Positions 48,467 through 56,420 of a stretch of DNA of 64,000 nt are shown one piece after another. The position numbers and the translations under genes are program-made. Under the pieces are notes generated by a model. The model was given only the letters and a program-made list of their open reading frames with translations. It was not told the DNA's origin and searched no databases. Positions within the stretch are counted from its first letter, which is position 1. The number at the start of each line of letters is the position of its first letter. The DNA is from Levilactobacillus namurensis DSM 19117 (GTDB lineage: Bacteria > Bacillota > Bacilli > Lactobacillales > Lactobacillaceae), in NCBI RefSeq assembly GCF_001434785.1, contig NZ_AZDT01000010.1, positions 1 through 64,000 of the forward strand, in the 5' to 3' direction.

Positions 48467-48487
48467 TGAAAACGTCTTCATTGTATA
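48467..48487 (-). promoter_or_regulatory. pdu operon promoter -10 with overlapping cre-like site
   Basis: TGAAAACGTCTTCA at 48467-48480 matches the CcpA cre consensus (WGNAANCGNWWNCA) with one mismatch. Directly upstream on the minus strand is TATACAAT (48480-48487), a fair -10 with no good -35, as expected for an activator-dependent (PocR) promoter. The rest of the spacer (48481-48711) is AT-rich; it contains GCTATCAC at 48495-48502 and GTGATAGC at 48638-48645, inverted copies of one octamer, one near each promoter. Confidence 0.55.
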
Positions 48488-48711
48488 AAAGCCGGCTATC
48501 ACTATTTTTAACAATAACTAGATATCTCTGACAATAATTTGTGGTTAGTTACGAGATAGTACTTAAAGTGCGGATATATACAAAGTGTGCGAAAAAATGC
48601 GCTTGATTTCATATTATTATTTAGTTAAACTATTTCTGTGATAGCGTTTTATTTGTTGCGGGGACAATATATTCATCAATAGATTATTTGCTTAGTAGGA
48701 GGAGAAATATA

Positions 48712-49818
48712 ATGCTCACTTATTCACCAAAGCAGGAAGATTACCGATCTTTAGCCCATTCTTTGGCAACATTTACCAGCCTGACCCAGATCAAAACGAT
48801 GTTTTTTGGGTTTAGCGGTATCTTACTCGCTGATGATTTTGTTTACCTCAACGCTGAGGCAATTGAGAGTACGCTGGTCGACGAAACCTTTGAAAATTAT
48901 GCCGTCTTCCCCGTTAGTCTCAATCAGCAACTTTGGGGAGCAGTTCTTTGCGAAACAACTGATGTTTCGAAGAAACGACTCTTCTTATCACAAAGCTACT
49001 TACAAAATATTATGAATGAAATTATCGACACCCCAACTTTAGGAACCGTCAAAGTCTGGGAACCCTTAACTTCCGATCAGGTTAGTCAGATCAACTATCT
49101 TCATGACTTCTTTGGTAACCACCAAACTGCCATGATGCCAACTAAGTCTTCTCAACCAACTCGTGCTATGAAACTCGACCAGCTAGACGATCGGGATGCC
49201 GCTAGTCGTAGCATCACTCTAGCCGTTGACTACATTCACCAAAATATTCAACAGTCTTTATCCCTAAACGAAGTGGCTCAAAAGGCATTTTTATCTCCCT
49301 CTTATCTAAGTCGACTTTTTAAAAAGTATCTGCACGTTAACTTTGTAGAATACGTTAACAATCAAAAAGTCGCTCTAGCTCAAGAAAAGTTAGCCCTATC
49401 AACTGATACAATTCAGCAGATTTCTAATCAAATTGGATTCTCCCAAACCAGTTACTTTACAAAGATCTTTAAACGTAAGACTGGCTTAACTCCCTCAGAA
49501 TTTCGCCAACGAAATCATACGATTCAAAAAATTTACACCATTCCTAGGAAATTAGACTGGGAAAATAGCGAAAGTGTCTATGATGTCTCCAAAGACTTCT
49601 TTAAGTCCAATCACATCAAATACCTTGCCGATTCAACTGACGGAACGACCTACGTCAATCGGATTGGTGACCTAGGAGACACTGACGGAAACCGTGGATG
49701 GGTTTACACAGTAGATGGCCAGCAGCCTTTGCAATCCGCTGATGAAACGTCTGCCAACGATAAGTCAGTGATTCAATGGGTCTATACGGATTATTCCCAG
49801 GACTCTCAAAGTAAATAG
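48712..49818 (+). CDS. pocR: PocR: AraC-family activator with N-terminal PocR domain and C-terminal DUF4430-like domain
   Basis: 368 aa, divergent from pduA. Residues 1-150 match the PocR sensory domain (TQIKTMFFGFSGILLADDF). Residues about 163-268 are the two-HTH AraC domain (SLNEVAQKAFLSPSYLSRLF and ISNQIGFSQTSYFTKIFKRK). Beyond the usual end comes a further region (280-368) with TTYVNRIGDLGDTDGNRGW then VYTVDG and VIQWVYTDY, the pattern of a DUF4430/transcobalamin beta domain. Salmonella PocR, about 300 aa, lacks it. ATG at 48712 follows GGAGGAG. Expected role: activates pdu and perhaps the B12-uptake operon with diol and, by inference, cobalamin as signals. Confidence 0.9.
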   Translation: MLTYSPKQEDYRSLAHSLATFTSLTQIKTMFFGFSGILLADDFVYLNAEAIESTLVDETFENYAVFPVSLNQQLWGAVLCETTDVSKKRLFLSQSYLQNIMNEIIDTPTLGTVKVWEPLTSDQVSQINYLHDFFGNHQTAMMPTKSSQPTRAMKLDQLDDRDAASRSITLAVDYIHQNIQQSLSLNEVAQKAFLSPSYLSRLFKKYLHVNFVEYVNNQKVALAQEKLALSTDTIQQISNQIGFSQTSYFTKIFKRKTGLTPSEFRQRNHTIQKIYTIPRKLDWENSESVYDVSKDFFKSNHIKYLADSTDGTTYVNRIGDLGDTDGNRGWVYTVDGQQPLQSADETSANDKSVIQWVYTDYSQDSQSK

Positions 49819-49822
49819 TGTT

Positions 49823-49872
49823 AAAAAGATGATCCAATGGTTGGAAACCTCCGACCATTGGATCATCTTTTG
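49823..49872. terminator. Bidirectional terminator between pocR and pduF
   Basis: AAAGATGATCCAATGGT (49825-49841) pairs with ACCATTGGATCATCTTT (49854-49870) between convergent genes. Confidence 0.88.
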
Positions 49873-49921
49873 CAATTGATACGCAGAATATATCCCCCAT
49901 ACATCTACCAACATCGTATTC

Positions 49922-50629
49922 TTACTTCAACAAAACCTGCAACCCAGCGGCAAGAACGCCACCGACAATTGGTCCACACATTGGTACCCAGGCGTATTCC
50001 CAATGTGTCTTACCCCGGTTAGGTACCGGCAAAACCGAATAAGCTAATCGCGGGCCCCAATCACGTGCCGGATTCAATGCAAATCCAGTTGTTGTTCCCA
50101 GTGCCATCCCCACAACCGTGATTAAAGTTCCCACGATAAATGGCTTTAAGCCTTGCGTAAAATCTCCTAAATTCAATAAAATGAAAACAAACGCCCAAGT
50201 GGCAATCAATTCGGACATAAAGTTTAAAAATGGGCTATAAATTGCAGGTCGCGTAGCAAAAATCCCCACCTGGTTTCCCTCTGACTCACTCTTACTAGCT
50301 TTAAAGTGGGGGTAAAAATGAATAATAACAATTGCGGCACCTACAAAAGCACCCAAGAACTGTCCTAATAGATACGGAATCACTTCACTCCATGGGAAAA
50401 AACCAAAAGCAGCAAATCCAATCGTCACAGCTGGATTTAGATGACCATCTGAGCCTAACGCACCCCCGACATAAACACCCATTGTCACCGCTAATCCCCA
50501 AGCTACGGATATGTACGTCCAGTTTGAACCTTGACCATACGTCTTTTTTAAATTAACACTGGCGCAGGTTCCGGCACCTAAAACGATTAAAATCAACGTT
50601 CCAAAAAACTCACCAATAAAACCATCCAT
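49922..50629 (-). CDS. pduF: PduF, glycerol/propanediol facilitator (MIP family)
   Basis: 235 aa with six membrane helices and both aquaporin loops: HLNPAVTIGFAAFG near residue 62 and GFALNPARDWGPRLAYS near 180. The Asp after the second NPAR marks aquaglyceroporins. It lets glycerol and 1,2-propanediol enter by diffusion. It stands as its own transcription unit between pocR and pduV, with a cre-like site and an inverted repeat upstream. Confidence 0.93.
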   Translation of the reverse strand: MDGFIGEFFGTLILIVLGAGTCASVNLKKTYGQGSNWTYISVAWGLAVTMGVYVGGALGSDGHLNPAVTIGFAAFGFFPWSEVIPYLLGQFLGAFVGAAIVIIHFYPHFKASKSESEGNQVGIFATRPAIYSPFLNFMSELIATWAFVFILLNLGDFTQGLKPFIVGTLITVVGMALGTTTGFALNPARDWGPRLAYSVLPVPNRGKTHWEYAWVPMCGPIVGGVLAAGLQVLLK

Positions 50630-50678
50630 TTTAAAACACCTGCCTTATCGTTTTATTTATTCAACAGCCTCGATTTTT

Positions 50679-50700
50679 AGTGTAGCATAGGGATCTATGC
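50679..50700 (-). promoter_or_regulatory. pduF promoter -10 with adjacent inverted repeat
   Basis: Minus strand TACACT (50679-50684) is a fair -10. Directly upstream is the perfect palindrome GCATAG-N4-CTATGC (50685-50700), filling the place of spacer and -35, so it may be an operator or activator site. Confidence 0.4.
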
Positions 50701-50767
50701 CGTTTTTATCTTAAATTAGCCTTACTTAAACAAGTATTTACTAATTTAAAGGAAAATAACAGGATAA

Positions 50768-50781
50768 TGTAAGCGCTTTTA
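50768..50781. promoter_or_regulatory. cre-like catabolite control site upstream of pduF
   Basis: TGTAAGCGCTTTTA matches the cre consensus with one mismatch and keeps the central AGCGCT palindrome. It lies 139 bp upstream of the pduF start, between the pduF promoter and the terminator of the B12 operon. Confidence 0.5.
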
Positions 50782-50810
50782 TGTTATTTTGTTTCACCTT
50801 TAAAAACCTT

Positions 50811-50855
50811 AAAAGGGCATCCTCAACGCACACGATGCACGTCTGAGATACCCTT
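50811..50855 (-). terminator. Terminator after pduV
   Basis: Minus strand AAGGGTATCTCA pairs with TGAGGATGCCCTT and is followed by TTAAGG; it begins 12 bp after the pduV stop and ends the B12-uptake operon. Confidence 0.75.
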
Positions 50856-50866
50856 CCATTAACCGA

Positions 50867-51301
50867 CTATTTCTTTTCTAAATAAGCTTGGAATTCATCC
50901 AGTTGTAAGCCTTTCAAAGCAGACACTTCAAAGATTCGCTGAGCTCCTGCTTCCTTAAGCTGTTTTTCTGCCCACTTCAATTGATCCAACGTCGTCACTA
51001 AATCAATTTTAGTAACAACCCCTACTACCGGGCGTCCAAACATCGTACTAAAAGCTTCTGGGAAAATTAGGCGTTGATCCGTAGCACTCTGCAATAGTAC
51101 CACAACATCCGCATCCATCGCTGTGGTTGCAATATTAGTATACATCCGACGATGTTCAATAAATTCCCCTGGTGTATCAATAATATTCTTGAAAAACTCT
51201 ACTGATTGGGTTTTATTGTAGTGAATTGTAAGACGATTTAGTCGCTGCAATAACGTTGTCTTGCCACAACCAATAGCACCAACAAACATTGCCCGTTTCA
51301 T
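50867..51301 (-). CDS. pduV: PduV/EutP-family small GTPase
   Basis: 144 aa P-loop protein. Walker A GAIGCGKTTLLQRL near residue 8, switch II-like IDTPGEFIEHRRMY near 42, and the GTP-specificity motif TKIDL near 100. In Salmonella PduV sits on the outside of microcompartments and is linked to their movement; EutP has kinase-like activity in ethanolamine systems. Here it is not in the pdu operon but is the last gene of the B12-uptake operon, 11 bp after the DUF4430 gene. Confidence 0.9.
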   Translation of the reverse strand: MKRAMFVGAIGCGKTTLLQRLNRLTIHYNKTQSVEFFKNIIDTPGEFIEHRRMYTNIATTAMDADVVVLLQSATDQRLIFPEAFSTMFGRPVVGVVTKIDLVTTLDQLKWAEKQLKEAGAQRIFEVSALKGLQLDEFQAYLEKK

Positions 51302-51312
51302 CTCGCCACCCC

Positions 51313-52017
51313 TTAATAGCCCTTAGTCGTAAAGTACCAATGTACGCGATCATGATTCGAGACCGGCTCCTTGTTGGCCCCTTTATCAATAAACTTACCA
51401 TTGACTTTAAATTTCCAACCACTACCAACCTTAACGTCATTTTCTGCCAAACCATTAATACTACTTACATAAACGGCAACACCATTTTGATAGCTGATCT
51501 TTAATTTTGAGGCTTGGAGAACTGAAAATGCCGTTGAATGCCGATTAATTTTAACCGTTCCATCAAAAAAAATCTTCTTATAACCACTAACAGTAAGGTG
51601 CACCGCTTCAGATGCATGCTGGCTAGACGTAGTTGTCTTAGTGGGTTGCTTGGTCGTTACTTGCGATGTTGCCTTAGCTTGAGGCTTAGATGATGCCGAA
51701 GAAGCTTGTTTTCTGGTCGGAACTACGGTTTGCGCCTTACTCTGCCTAGTCAACTGTTTTCCGTTTCTTTCACGAATCGTCTTATGTCTTGCCGACTGCT
51801 TCGTTACCTGCTTAACGGAATGGCGTGCCTGTGATGTAACCGATGAACTCGTCGATCTGCTTGCAGAATAGTGATCATTTCGCGATATAGCCGACGAATT
51901 AACTGTTTGTTCAGCCACCGGCTGACTAGCACTCGCATAATGCTGAATGACAAATGCCGTACCTATCGTTAAAAGGGTAACAGCAATCGCAATGATAATC
52001 CCCGCCTGCTTCTTCAT
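51313..52017 (-). CDS. Membrane-anchored DUF4430 protein, transcobalamin beta-domain-like
   Basis: 234 aa. Residues 6-26 form a signal anchor (AGIIIAIAVTLLTIGTAFVI); 30-135 is a Ser/Thr/Lys/Gln-rich wall-spanning linker; 137-234 is a DUF4430 domain: LTVSGYKKIFFDGTVKI, then VYVSSINGLAENDVKVGSGW, KFKVNGKFIDKG and VHWYFTTKGY. This domain is the beta domain that closes over cobalamin in human intrinsic factor and transcobalamin, and also occurs in bacterial surface proteins. Next to the barrel protein and the ECF genes, it is the probable second half of a corrinoid-binding pair. GGAGG seven bases before ATG. Binding is not shown. Confidence 0.85.
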   Translation of the reverse strand: MKKQAGIIIAIAVTLLTIGTAFVIQHYASASQPVAEQTVNSSAISRNDHYSASRSTSSSVTSQARHSVKQVTKQSARHKTIRERNGKQLTRQSKAQTVVPTRKQASSASSKPQAKATSQVTTKQPTKTTTSSQHASEAVHLTVSGYKKIFFDGTVKINRHSTAFSVLQASKLKISYQNGVAVYVSSINGLAENDVKVGSGWKFKVNGKFIDKGANKEPVSNHDRVHWYFTTKGY

Positions 52018-52040
52018 ACTTTAACCTCCGTAAGACGTCA

Positions 52041-53084
52041 TTATTTAAATTGATAGACAAACTTATTCGTATACTTTCCATTATGGTAAGCGGCCATTGC
52101 TACACTGACTTGTCCATAAGCCAAAGTCATACTGTAAGCACCTTTAATGGTGCCAGCATGTTGAACATACCCTAACATGTTACGCAATGGCGTGGCCTTT
52201 TGAGCAGACTTAATCGCTTTCTGATTAATCAGTTTTGCAGTCGCTTTATTAGTTGACAAAGCAATAATCGCTTCTGCTGTTGAGTTGGCATTTGGATTCT
52301 CCTTACCATTGTAGGTATAACCAAACGCCCCACTCTTATAAATATTCTTTTTTAAATAGTTACGACCTTGCTTGGCTGCTTTAGTCACTACTCCGTTATG
52401 GCTCTTCCCCATACCTAGGGCCGTCACTGCCATTGCCGTTGTATCACTATCAACACTGGCAACCGTATTATTGTAAGCCCAACCATGATTCGATTGTTGA
52501 TTCTTCGCAATACGCTTACTGAGTGATGTTTTGGAGAAAGCAGCTTTACTTGGCTTCTTAAACGTCTTATTAGAAGAAACTGCAATTAAAGTTTGACTCT
52601 GAACGTTAACCGTCTGTTTCGTCATCGACTTCTTATACAACGTATTAACTAGATTCAGAGACTTCTTAGCACCAGCTGGCTTATACTTAGTTGGATTAAC
52701 ACCAATTGCTTGTAATCCAATAATCGCAGTTGCCAAAGTGGCCGGATCACTTTTCGTAGAGACTACCAAATTCTTTTTAACTAACTTCTTTTGACTCTTA
52801 GTAAACTTGTATCCTTGCTTTTTCAAACCCAGTAGAAAATCTGAGTACCCCGAAGCCGCACCGGTCGTAGGGTACGCCGTACTAAACATCTTTCCCTTAG
52901 TCGTTAACCCGTCTTTATTTTGCTTTAACATTTTTTTAGCATATGTATAAGCTTTCTTTTGCTTACCAGTTTGATAACTCTTAGAAGCACTCTTTACACC
53001 AGCTGCATCCGCCACTGGTACTAAGGCTCCTAAAGCTAAAATCGTCGTCATTGTGGCTACCATTACTTTTTTCGTACTAAACAT
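52041..53084 (-). CDS. Secreted alpha-barrel protein, transcobalamin alpha-domain-like
   Basis: 347 aa. A signal peptide (FSTKKVMVATMTTILALGAL, cleavage after VADA near residue 27) is followed by a lysine-rich body with repeated helix pairs of the prenyltransferase/squalene-cyclase type: GYSDFLLGLKKQGYKF, SDPATLATAIIGLQAIG, VDSDTTAMAVTALGM, ANSTAEAIIALST. The (D/N)xxxTAxA(I/V)xAL pattern recurs as in the alpha6/alpha6 barrel of intrinsic factor and transcobalamin. ATG at 53084 after AAAGGGTGA is chosen over TTG 53090. With the next gene it appears to form a two-part corrinoid-binding protein outside the cell. A cell-wall role not involving B12 remains possible. Confidence 0.75.
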   Translation of the reverse strand: MFSTKKVMVATMTTILALGALVPVADAAGVKSASKSYQTGKQKKAYTYAKKMLKQNKDGLTTKGKMFSTAYPTTGAASGYSDFLLGLKKQGYKFTKSQKKLVKKNLVVSTKSDPATLATAIIGLQAIGVNPTKYKPAGAKKSLNLVNTLYKKSMTKQTVNVQSQTLIAVSSNKTFKKPSKAAFSKTSLSKRIAKNQQSNHGWAYNNTVASVDSDTTAMAVTALGMGKSHNGVVTKAAKQGRNYLKKNIYKSGAFGYTYNGKENPNANSTAEAIIALSTNKATAKLINQKAIKSAQKATPLRNMLGYVQHAGTIKGAYSMTLAYGQVSVAMAAYHNGKYTNKFVYQFK

Positions 53085-53099
53085 TAACAATCACCCTTT

Positions 53100-53792
53100 T
53101 TATAGAATTTTGTACTTTAAAATCAAACGATCCATCAGTCGATGCCAAGGTCGATACAACACTAAAATACTAATCGCATTCGTTGTTGCATGCAGTGCAT
53201 CAAACGGAAAACTAGATGCAAAGGATAAGAAGAAACTAGCGGGTCGTAACGGATGAACGTACGCTAAGGCGTACCACAAGTCCAATATCCAGCCGAACCA
53301 TAATCCCCACAAGGCACCCCAAATAACCATCCACCAAGGTTGGTCTTTAAGTGTGCTCTTCCGAAATAATCCCGTTAATAACCCCATCACACCCCAAGCC
53401 AACATTTGCCAAGGGGTCCAAGGACCTTGACCTAAAAATAGATTAGAAACTAACGCCATCGTCGACCCAGAAACAAAGCCCAGTTCAGGCCCTAAACTTA
53501 CCGAGCTGACCAGTACTACAAAACTTGTTAACTGAACATTGGGAATAGCCGCTAACGGGACCCTTCCCAGAACACCTAATGCAACAATCACAGCTAGAAA
53601 CACTAATAACCGCGTCCCCATTTGCTGACGTTCGAACCGCCAATAAGCCGGCAAAATACTGCAAGCTAGACATCCAAAACTAAACCACAAATAGTGCTTT
53701 CCTTTAAATAACAGCAGTAATCCCAATAAGACTGCCATACCAACCAGAGCAATAATCAAGGGACTAAGCCAGCCGATTCTGCGCGTCGTCAC
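53100..53792 (-). CDS. cbrT: ECF transporter S component, probable cobalamin (CbrT-like)
   Basis: 230 aa integral membrane protein with six predicted helices; the N-terminal helix IGWLSPLIIALVGMAVLLGL, the conserved SSVSLGPELGFVSGSTMALV near residue 107 and AWGVMGLLTGLF near 138 fit S components, which bind the vitamin in the membrane. It is longer than thiamine or riboflavin S components. Start GTG 53792 follows AAAGGAGG by eight bases; an earlier GTG is inside that site. Assignment to cobalamin rests on its place between a dedicated ATPase/T pair and transcobalamin-like genes in a pdu locus; sequence alone does not fix the ligand. Confidence 0.72.
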   Translation of the reverse strand: MTTRRIGWLSPLIIALVGMAVLLGLLLLFKGKHYLWFSFGCLACSILPAYWRFERQQMGTRLLVFLAVIVALGVLGRVPLAAIPNVQLTSFVVLVSSVSLGPELGFVSGSTMALVSNLFLGQGPWTPWQMLAWGVMGLLTGLFRKSTLKDQPWWMVIWGALWGLWFGWILDLWYALAYVHPLRPASFFLSFASSFPFDALHATTNAISILVLYRPWHRLMDRLILKYKIL

Positions 53793-55452
53793 TTTGTTCA
53801 CCTCCTTTCACCGTCATAAGTCTCGTCACATCATCGGCAAATAAAGCCGTTGGCACCTGATTTGCCAGTAACCGATTAATCGCCGTTGTGAATATAAAGT
53901 TTTGAGTAAAAAATTGGCGGCTAGTTACTGGCGGATTAACTTGTCCGTTAAACATGAACGTACATTGTTTCGCATACCGCGCACAAAAATTCATATCATG
54001 ACTAGCCATCACAATGGTCATCCCCTGCGCATGTACACGTTGCAAAATAGTACTCAGTTTACCCTTAGTCACTGGATCAAGCCCCTTAGTGGGCTCATCC
54101 AATAACAAGATTTTAGGCCGCGTCACCAAACAAATTCCGAGTCCCAAGAGCTGCTGCTGACCACCACTAAGATCAAAAACATTATGATTGGCCACATCAG
54201 CTAACTGTAATTCAGTCATAAGCGCTACCATTTGTTGCGTCGTGAATGGCTCGTCTGCTAAGCGATTCTGAGCTTCCAATTCTTCACGAACAGTTTTTCC
54301 ACCAAATTGTTCAAGTGGATTTTGAGAAAGATACGCAATTTTTTGCAAACGAAGTTGATTGGATAACTTCCAAACAACTTGATTTTTCAACCGAACTTTA
54401 CCGTGTTGCGGTTTTAACAGGCCGGCCAATACCGACAGGAGCGTTGATTTACCAGAACCATTTTTTCCAATAATTGCCAACCAATCTCCTTGATATAATT
54501 CCAGATTTAGATGTCGTAACACCACATGACCGTTAAAATCTAGTGTGATATTTTTAGCCGCCAATAAACGTTCCCCTTGAGATACTAATTGTGGTGTTAA
54601 ATTCCGTTTCAACCTGAACCTCTCACCACTAGCTGCCAATAAGTGACGCCCAGCTGGAATAGAGAGCGGTAAAGTTGCTACAGGTATTCTATGTTGTAAA
54701 AAAAAGTGCGGAATAGGCGGTACAAACTCAGATAGCTCTGGCATTTTTGCCATTTTACGTAGGCCCTCAGACACACTCCCATCGCAAAGGAGTTTACCTG
54801 CTTGCAAAACAATTAATCGGTTAGCCAGCCCTAACACCCGACTCAACCGGTGTTCGGTTAAAACAATGGTCGTTCCTAATTCATCATGTACTTGACGCAA
54901 CACGTTCAAAAAATTCTGAGCAGTAGTCGGATCCAACTGGGCTGTCGGTTCATCTAAAAGAATTATTTCCGGCTTAAGTGCTAAGACCGATGCAAGATTT
55001 ACCAGCTGAACTTGTCCACCCGATAGCGTCTTAATAGACCGTGTCAAGAACTTATCTAGTCCCAAAAAATTAGCCAGTTCTGCAATCCGACTATTAATAA
55101 CTTCATTAGAGTAGCCCAAGTTTTCCAATGGAAAAGCCAGCTCCTCAATAACCGTTGCCATAATGGGTTGCGTCTGCGGATTCTGAGCTACAAACCCAAT
55201 TTCTTGTGCGCTACTCGTTTGCTCTAAGTCTGCAATCGCTTGCCCCTTATATAGAACCTGTCCCGTTTTTTGCCCTGCCGGTAATAGCTCTTGCTTTAGT
55301 TGTTTTAATAAGGTCGTCTTACCGCTTCCGGTGGTTCCCGCTAAAACCAAAAAGTCCCCTTTTTGAATCGAAAACTGAATATCTTCTAATGCTAGTTTCT
55401 TTGTGCCTGGATAGCTAAAGGTTAATTTATTTATTCGTATTAGTTGGCCCAT
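53764..55452 (-). CDS. cbrU: ECF transporter ATPase with two fused nucleotide-binding domains (CbrU-like)
   Basis: 562 aa. Two complete ABC ATPase domains in one chain: Walker A GTTGSGKTT near residue 38 and GKNGSGKST near 334; signatures LSGGQVQL and LSGGQQQL; Walker B IILLDEPTAQLD and ILLLDEPTKGLD. Both sites look catalytic. No membrane segments, so cytosolic. It overlaps the T gene by 13 bp and the S gene by about 29 bp, which binds the three genes as one dedicated (group I) ECF module. Confidence 0.9.
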   Translation of the reverse strand: MGQLIRINKLTFSYPGTKKLALEDIQFSIQKGDFLVLAGTTGSGKTTLLKQLKQELLPAGQKTGQVLYKGQAIADLEQTSSAQEIGFVAQNPQTQPIMATVIEELAFPLENLGYSNEVINSRIAELANFLGLDKFLTRSIKTLSGGQVQLVNLASVLALKPEIILLDEPTAQLDPTTAQNFLNVLRQVHDELGTTIVLTEHRLSRVLGLANRLIVLQAGKLLCDGSVSEGLRKMAKMPELSEFVPPIPHFFLQHRIPVATLPLSIPAGRHLLAASGERFRLKRNLTPQLVSQGERLLAAKNITLDFNGHVVLRHLNLELYQGDWLAIIGKNGSGKSTLLSVLAGLLKPQHGKVRLKNQVVWKLSNQLRLQKIAYLSQNPLEQFGGKTVREELEAQNRLADEPFTTQQMVALMTELQLADVANHNVFDLSGGQQQLLGLGICLVTRPKILLLDEPTKGLDPVTKGKLSTILQRVHAQGMTIVMASHDMNFCARYAKQCTFMFNGQVNPPVTSRQFFTQNFIFTTAINRLLANQVPTALFADDVTRLMTVKGGEQSDDAQNRLA

Positions 55453-56342
55453 AATCGGTATCCTCCTTCCCCAATGAGTGGTAATCCAATAAAAACAATT
55501 AACAATCCGACTAGTGACCAGTCATGCGCGCGTTGCCACTGCACCATAACCACGTCGCTCGTCCACCCCCATCCTTGTAACCGTGCTAGGATTAGTAATC
55601 CAAATAATCCCGTCGCCACGACTAAAAAGATGCCATCTGCTATTTGGAAGCCAAAACGCTGGTACTGACTCCGTTTCCGAGCACCAAAACCACGAGCTTC
55701 CATTAACACCGCCGTCTCCATTGAATCAGAAACACCATCGATCAAAACAATTCGCAATAGTCGTCCAGTACTCTTAAGCCGCTGACGAAAACTCCCTTCA
55801 CTAATGATGATGTTACGATTTTTTTGCAGCATCACTAACCGCTCCATCTTCTGAACAAATAAATCCACCAACCGTAAAGAAATAGTCAATAACATTGCCA
55901 AACGCGGTACTATTGGAAACAATATGTAACTTATCTTAGGAATCGTCATGACGCCGTTGAACCATACAAACGCAACAATCATAGCTCCTAACGATAAAGC
56001 CATAGTTAATCCGTAGATAACGCCCGATTCGGTTAAATTAAATTCCCAATTCATAAAGTGCCACTGCCAAACTAACCGTCTACCCGTCTGATTCAAGACA
56101 AGATTGAACACAAAGATAATACCCATAAAACTTAAACTACTAATTAGTAGCCGGCGGACCTTTTGAGAGTCAAAATAGAAACAGCAAATACCAATAAGTG
56201 AAATAAATATCCCTATTACTAGAATTAGGTGATTAAACAGTAATAGTAGCGTAAATAATTCAATAAAGTAGCCCATCACCGTTAGCGGATGTAACTCACT
56301 TATAAAACTTAATTCGCTCACAACACCCGCTTGCATAATCAT
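55440..56342 (-). CDS. cbrV: ECF transporter transmembrane T component (CbrV-like)
   Basis: 300 aa with five or more membrane helices (residues about 15-150 and 240-290). The cytoplasmic coupling region contains VLMEARGFGARKRSQY near 215, the Ala-Arg-Gly motif through which EcfT docks to the ATPases. First gene of the operon T-ATPase-S-barrel-DUF4430-pduV. AGGAGG precedes ATG 56342 closely; ATG 56336 is an equally possible start. A cre-like site lies 21 bp upstream. Confidence 0.85.
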   Translation of the reverse strand: MIMQAGVVSELSFISELHPLTVMGYFIELFTLLLLFNHLILVIGIFISLIGICCFYFDSQKVRRLLISSLSFMGIIFVFNLVLNQTGRRLVWQWHFMNWEFNLTESGVIYGLTMALSLGAMIVAFVWFNGVMTIPKISYILFPIVPRLAMLLTISLRLVDLFVQKMERLVMLQKNRNIIISEGSFRQRLKSTGRLLRIVLIDGVSDSMETAVLMEARGFGARKRSQYQRFGFQIADGIFLVVATGLFGLLILARLQGWGWTSDVVMVQWQRAHDWSLVGLLIVFIGLPLIGEGGYRLWAN

Positions 56343-56362
56343 GTGACCTCCTAAGTCTGTTT

Positions 56363-56376
56363 TGTAATCGTTTTCT
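56363..56376. promoter_or_regulatory. cre-like site before the ECF/B12 operon
   Basis: TGTAATCGTTTTCT; its complement AGAAAACGATTACA fits the degenerate cre consensus at every defined position. It sits between a candidate promoter (minus strand TTGCCA-17-TAAGAA) and the start codon, so binding of CcpA would block transcription. Confidence 0.5.
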
Positions 56377-56420
56377 TACAAACTTTATCCTACCATGGCA
56401 AAATTAACCACACAGCCAAT

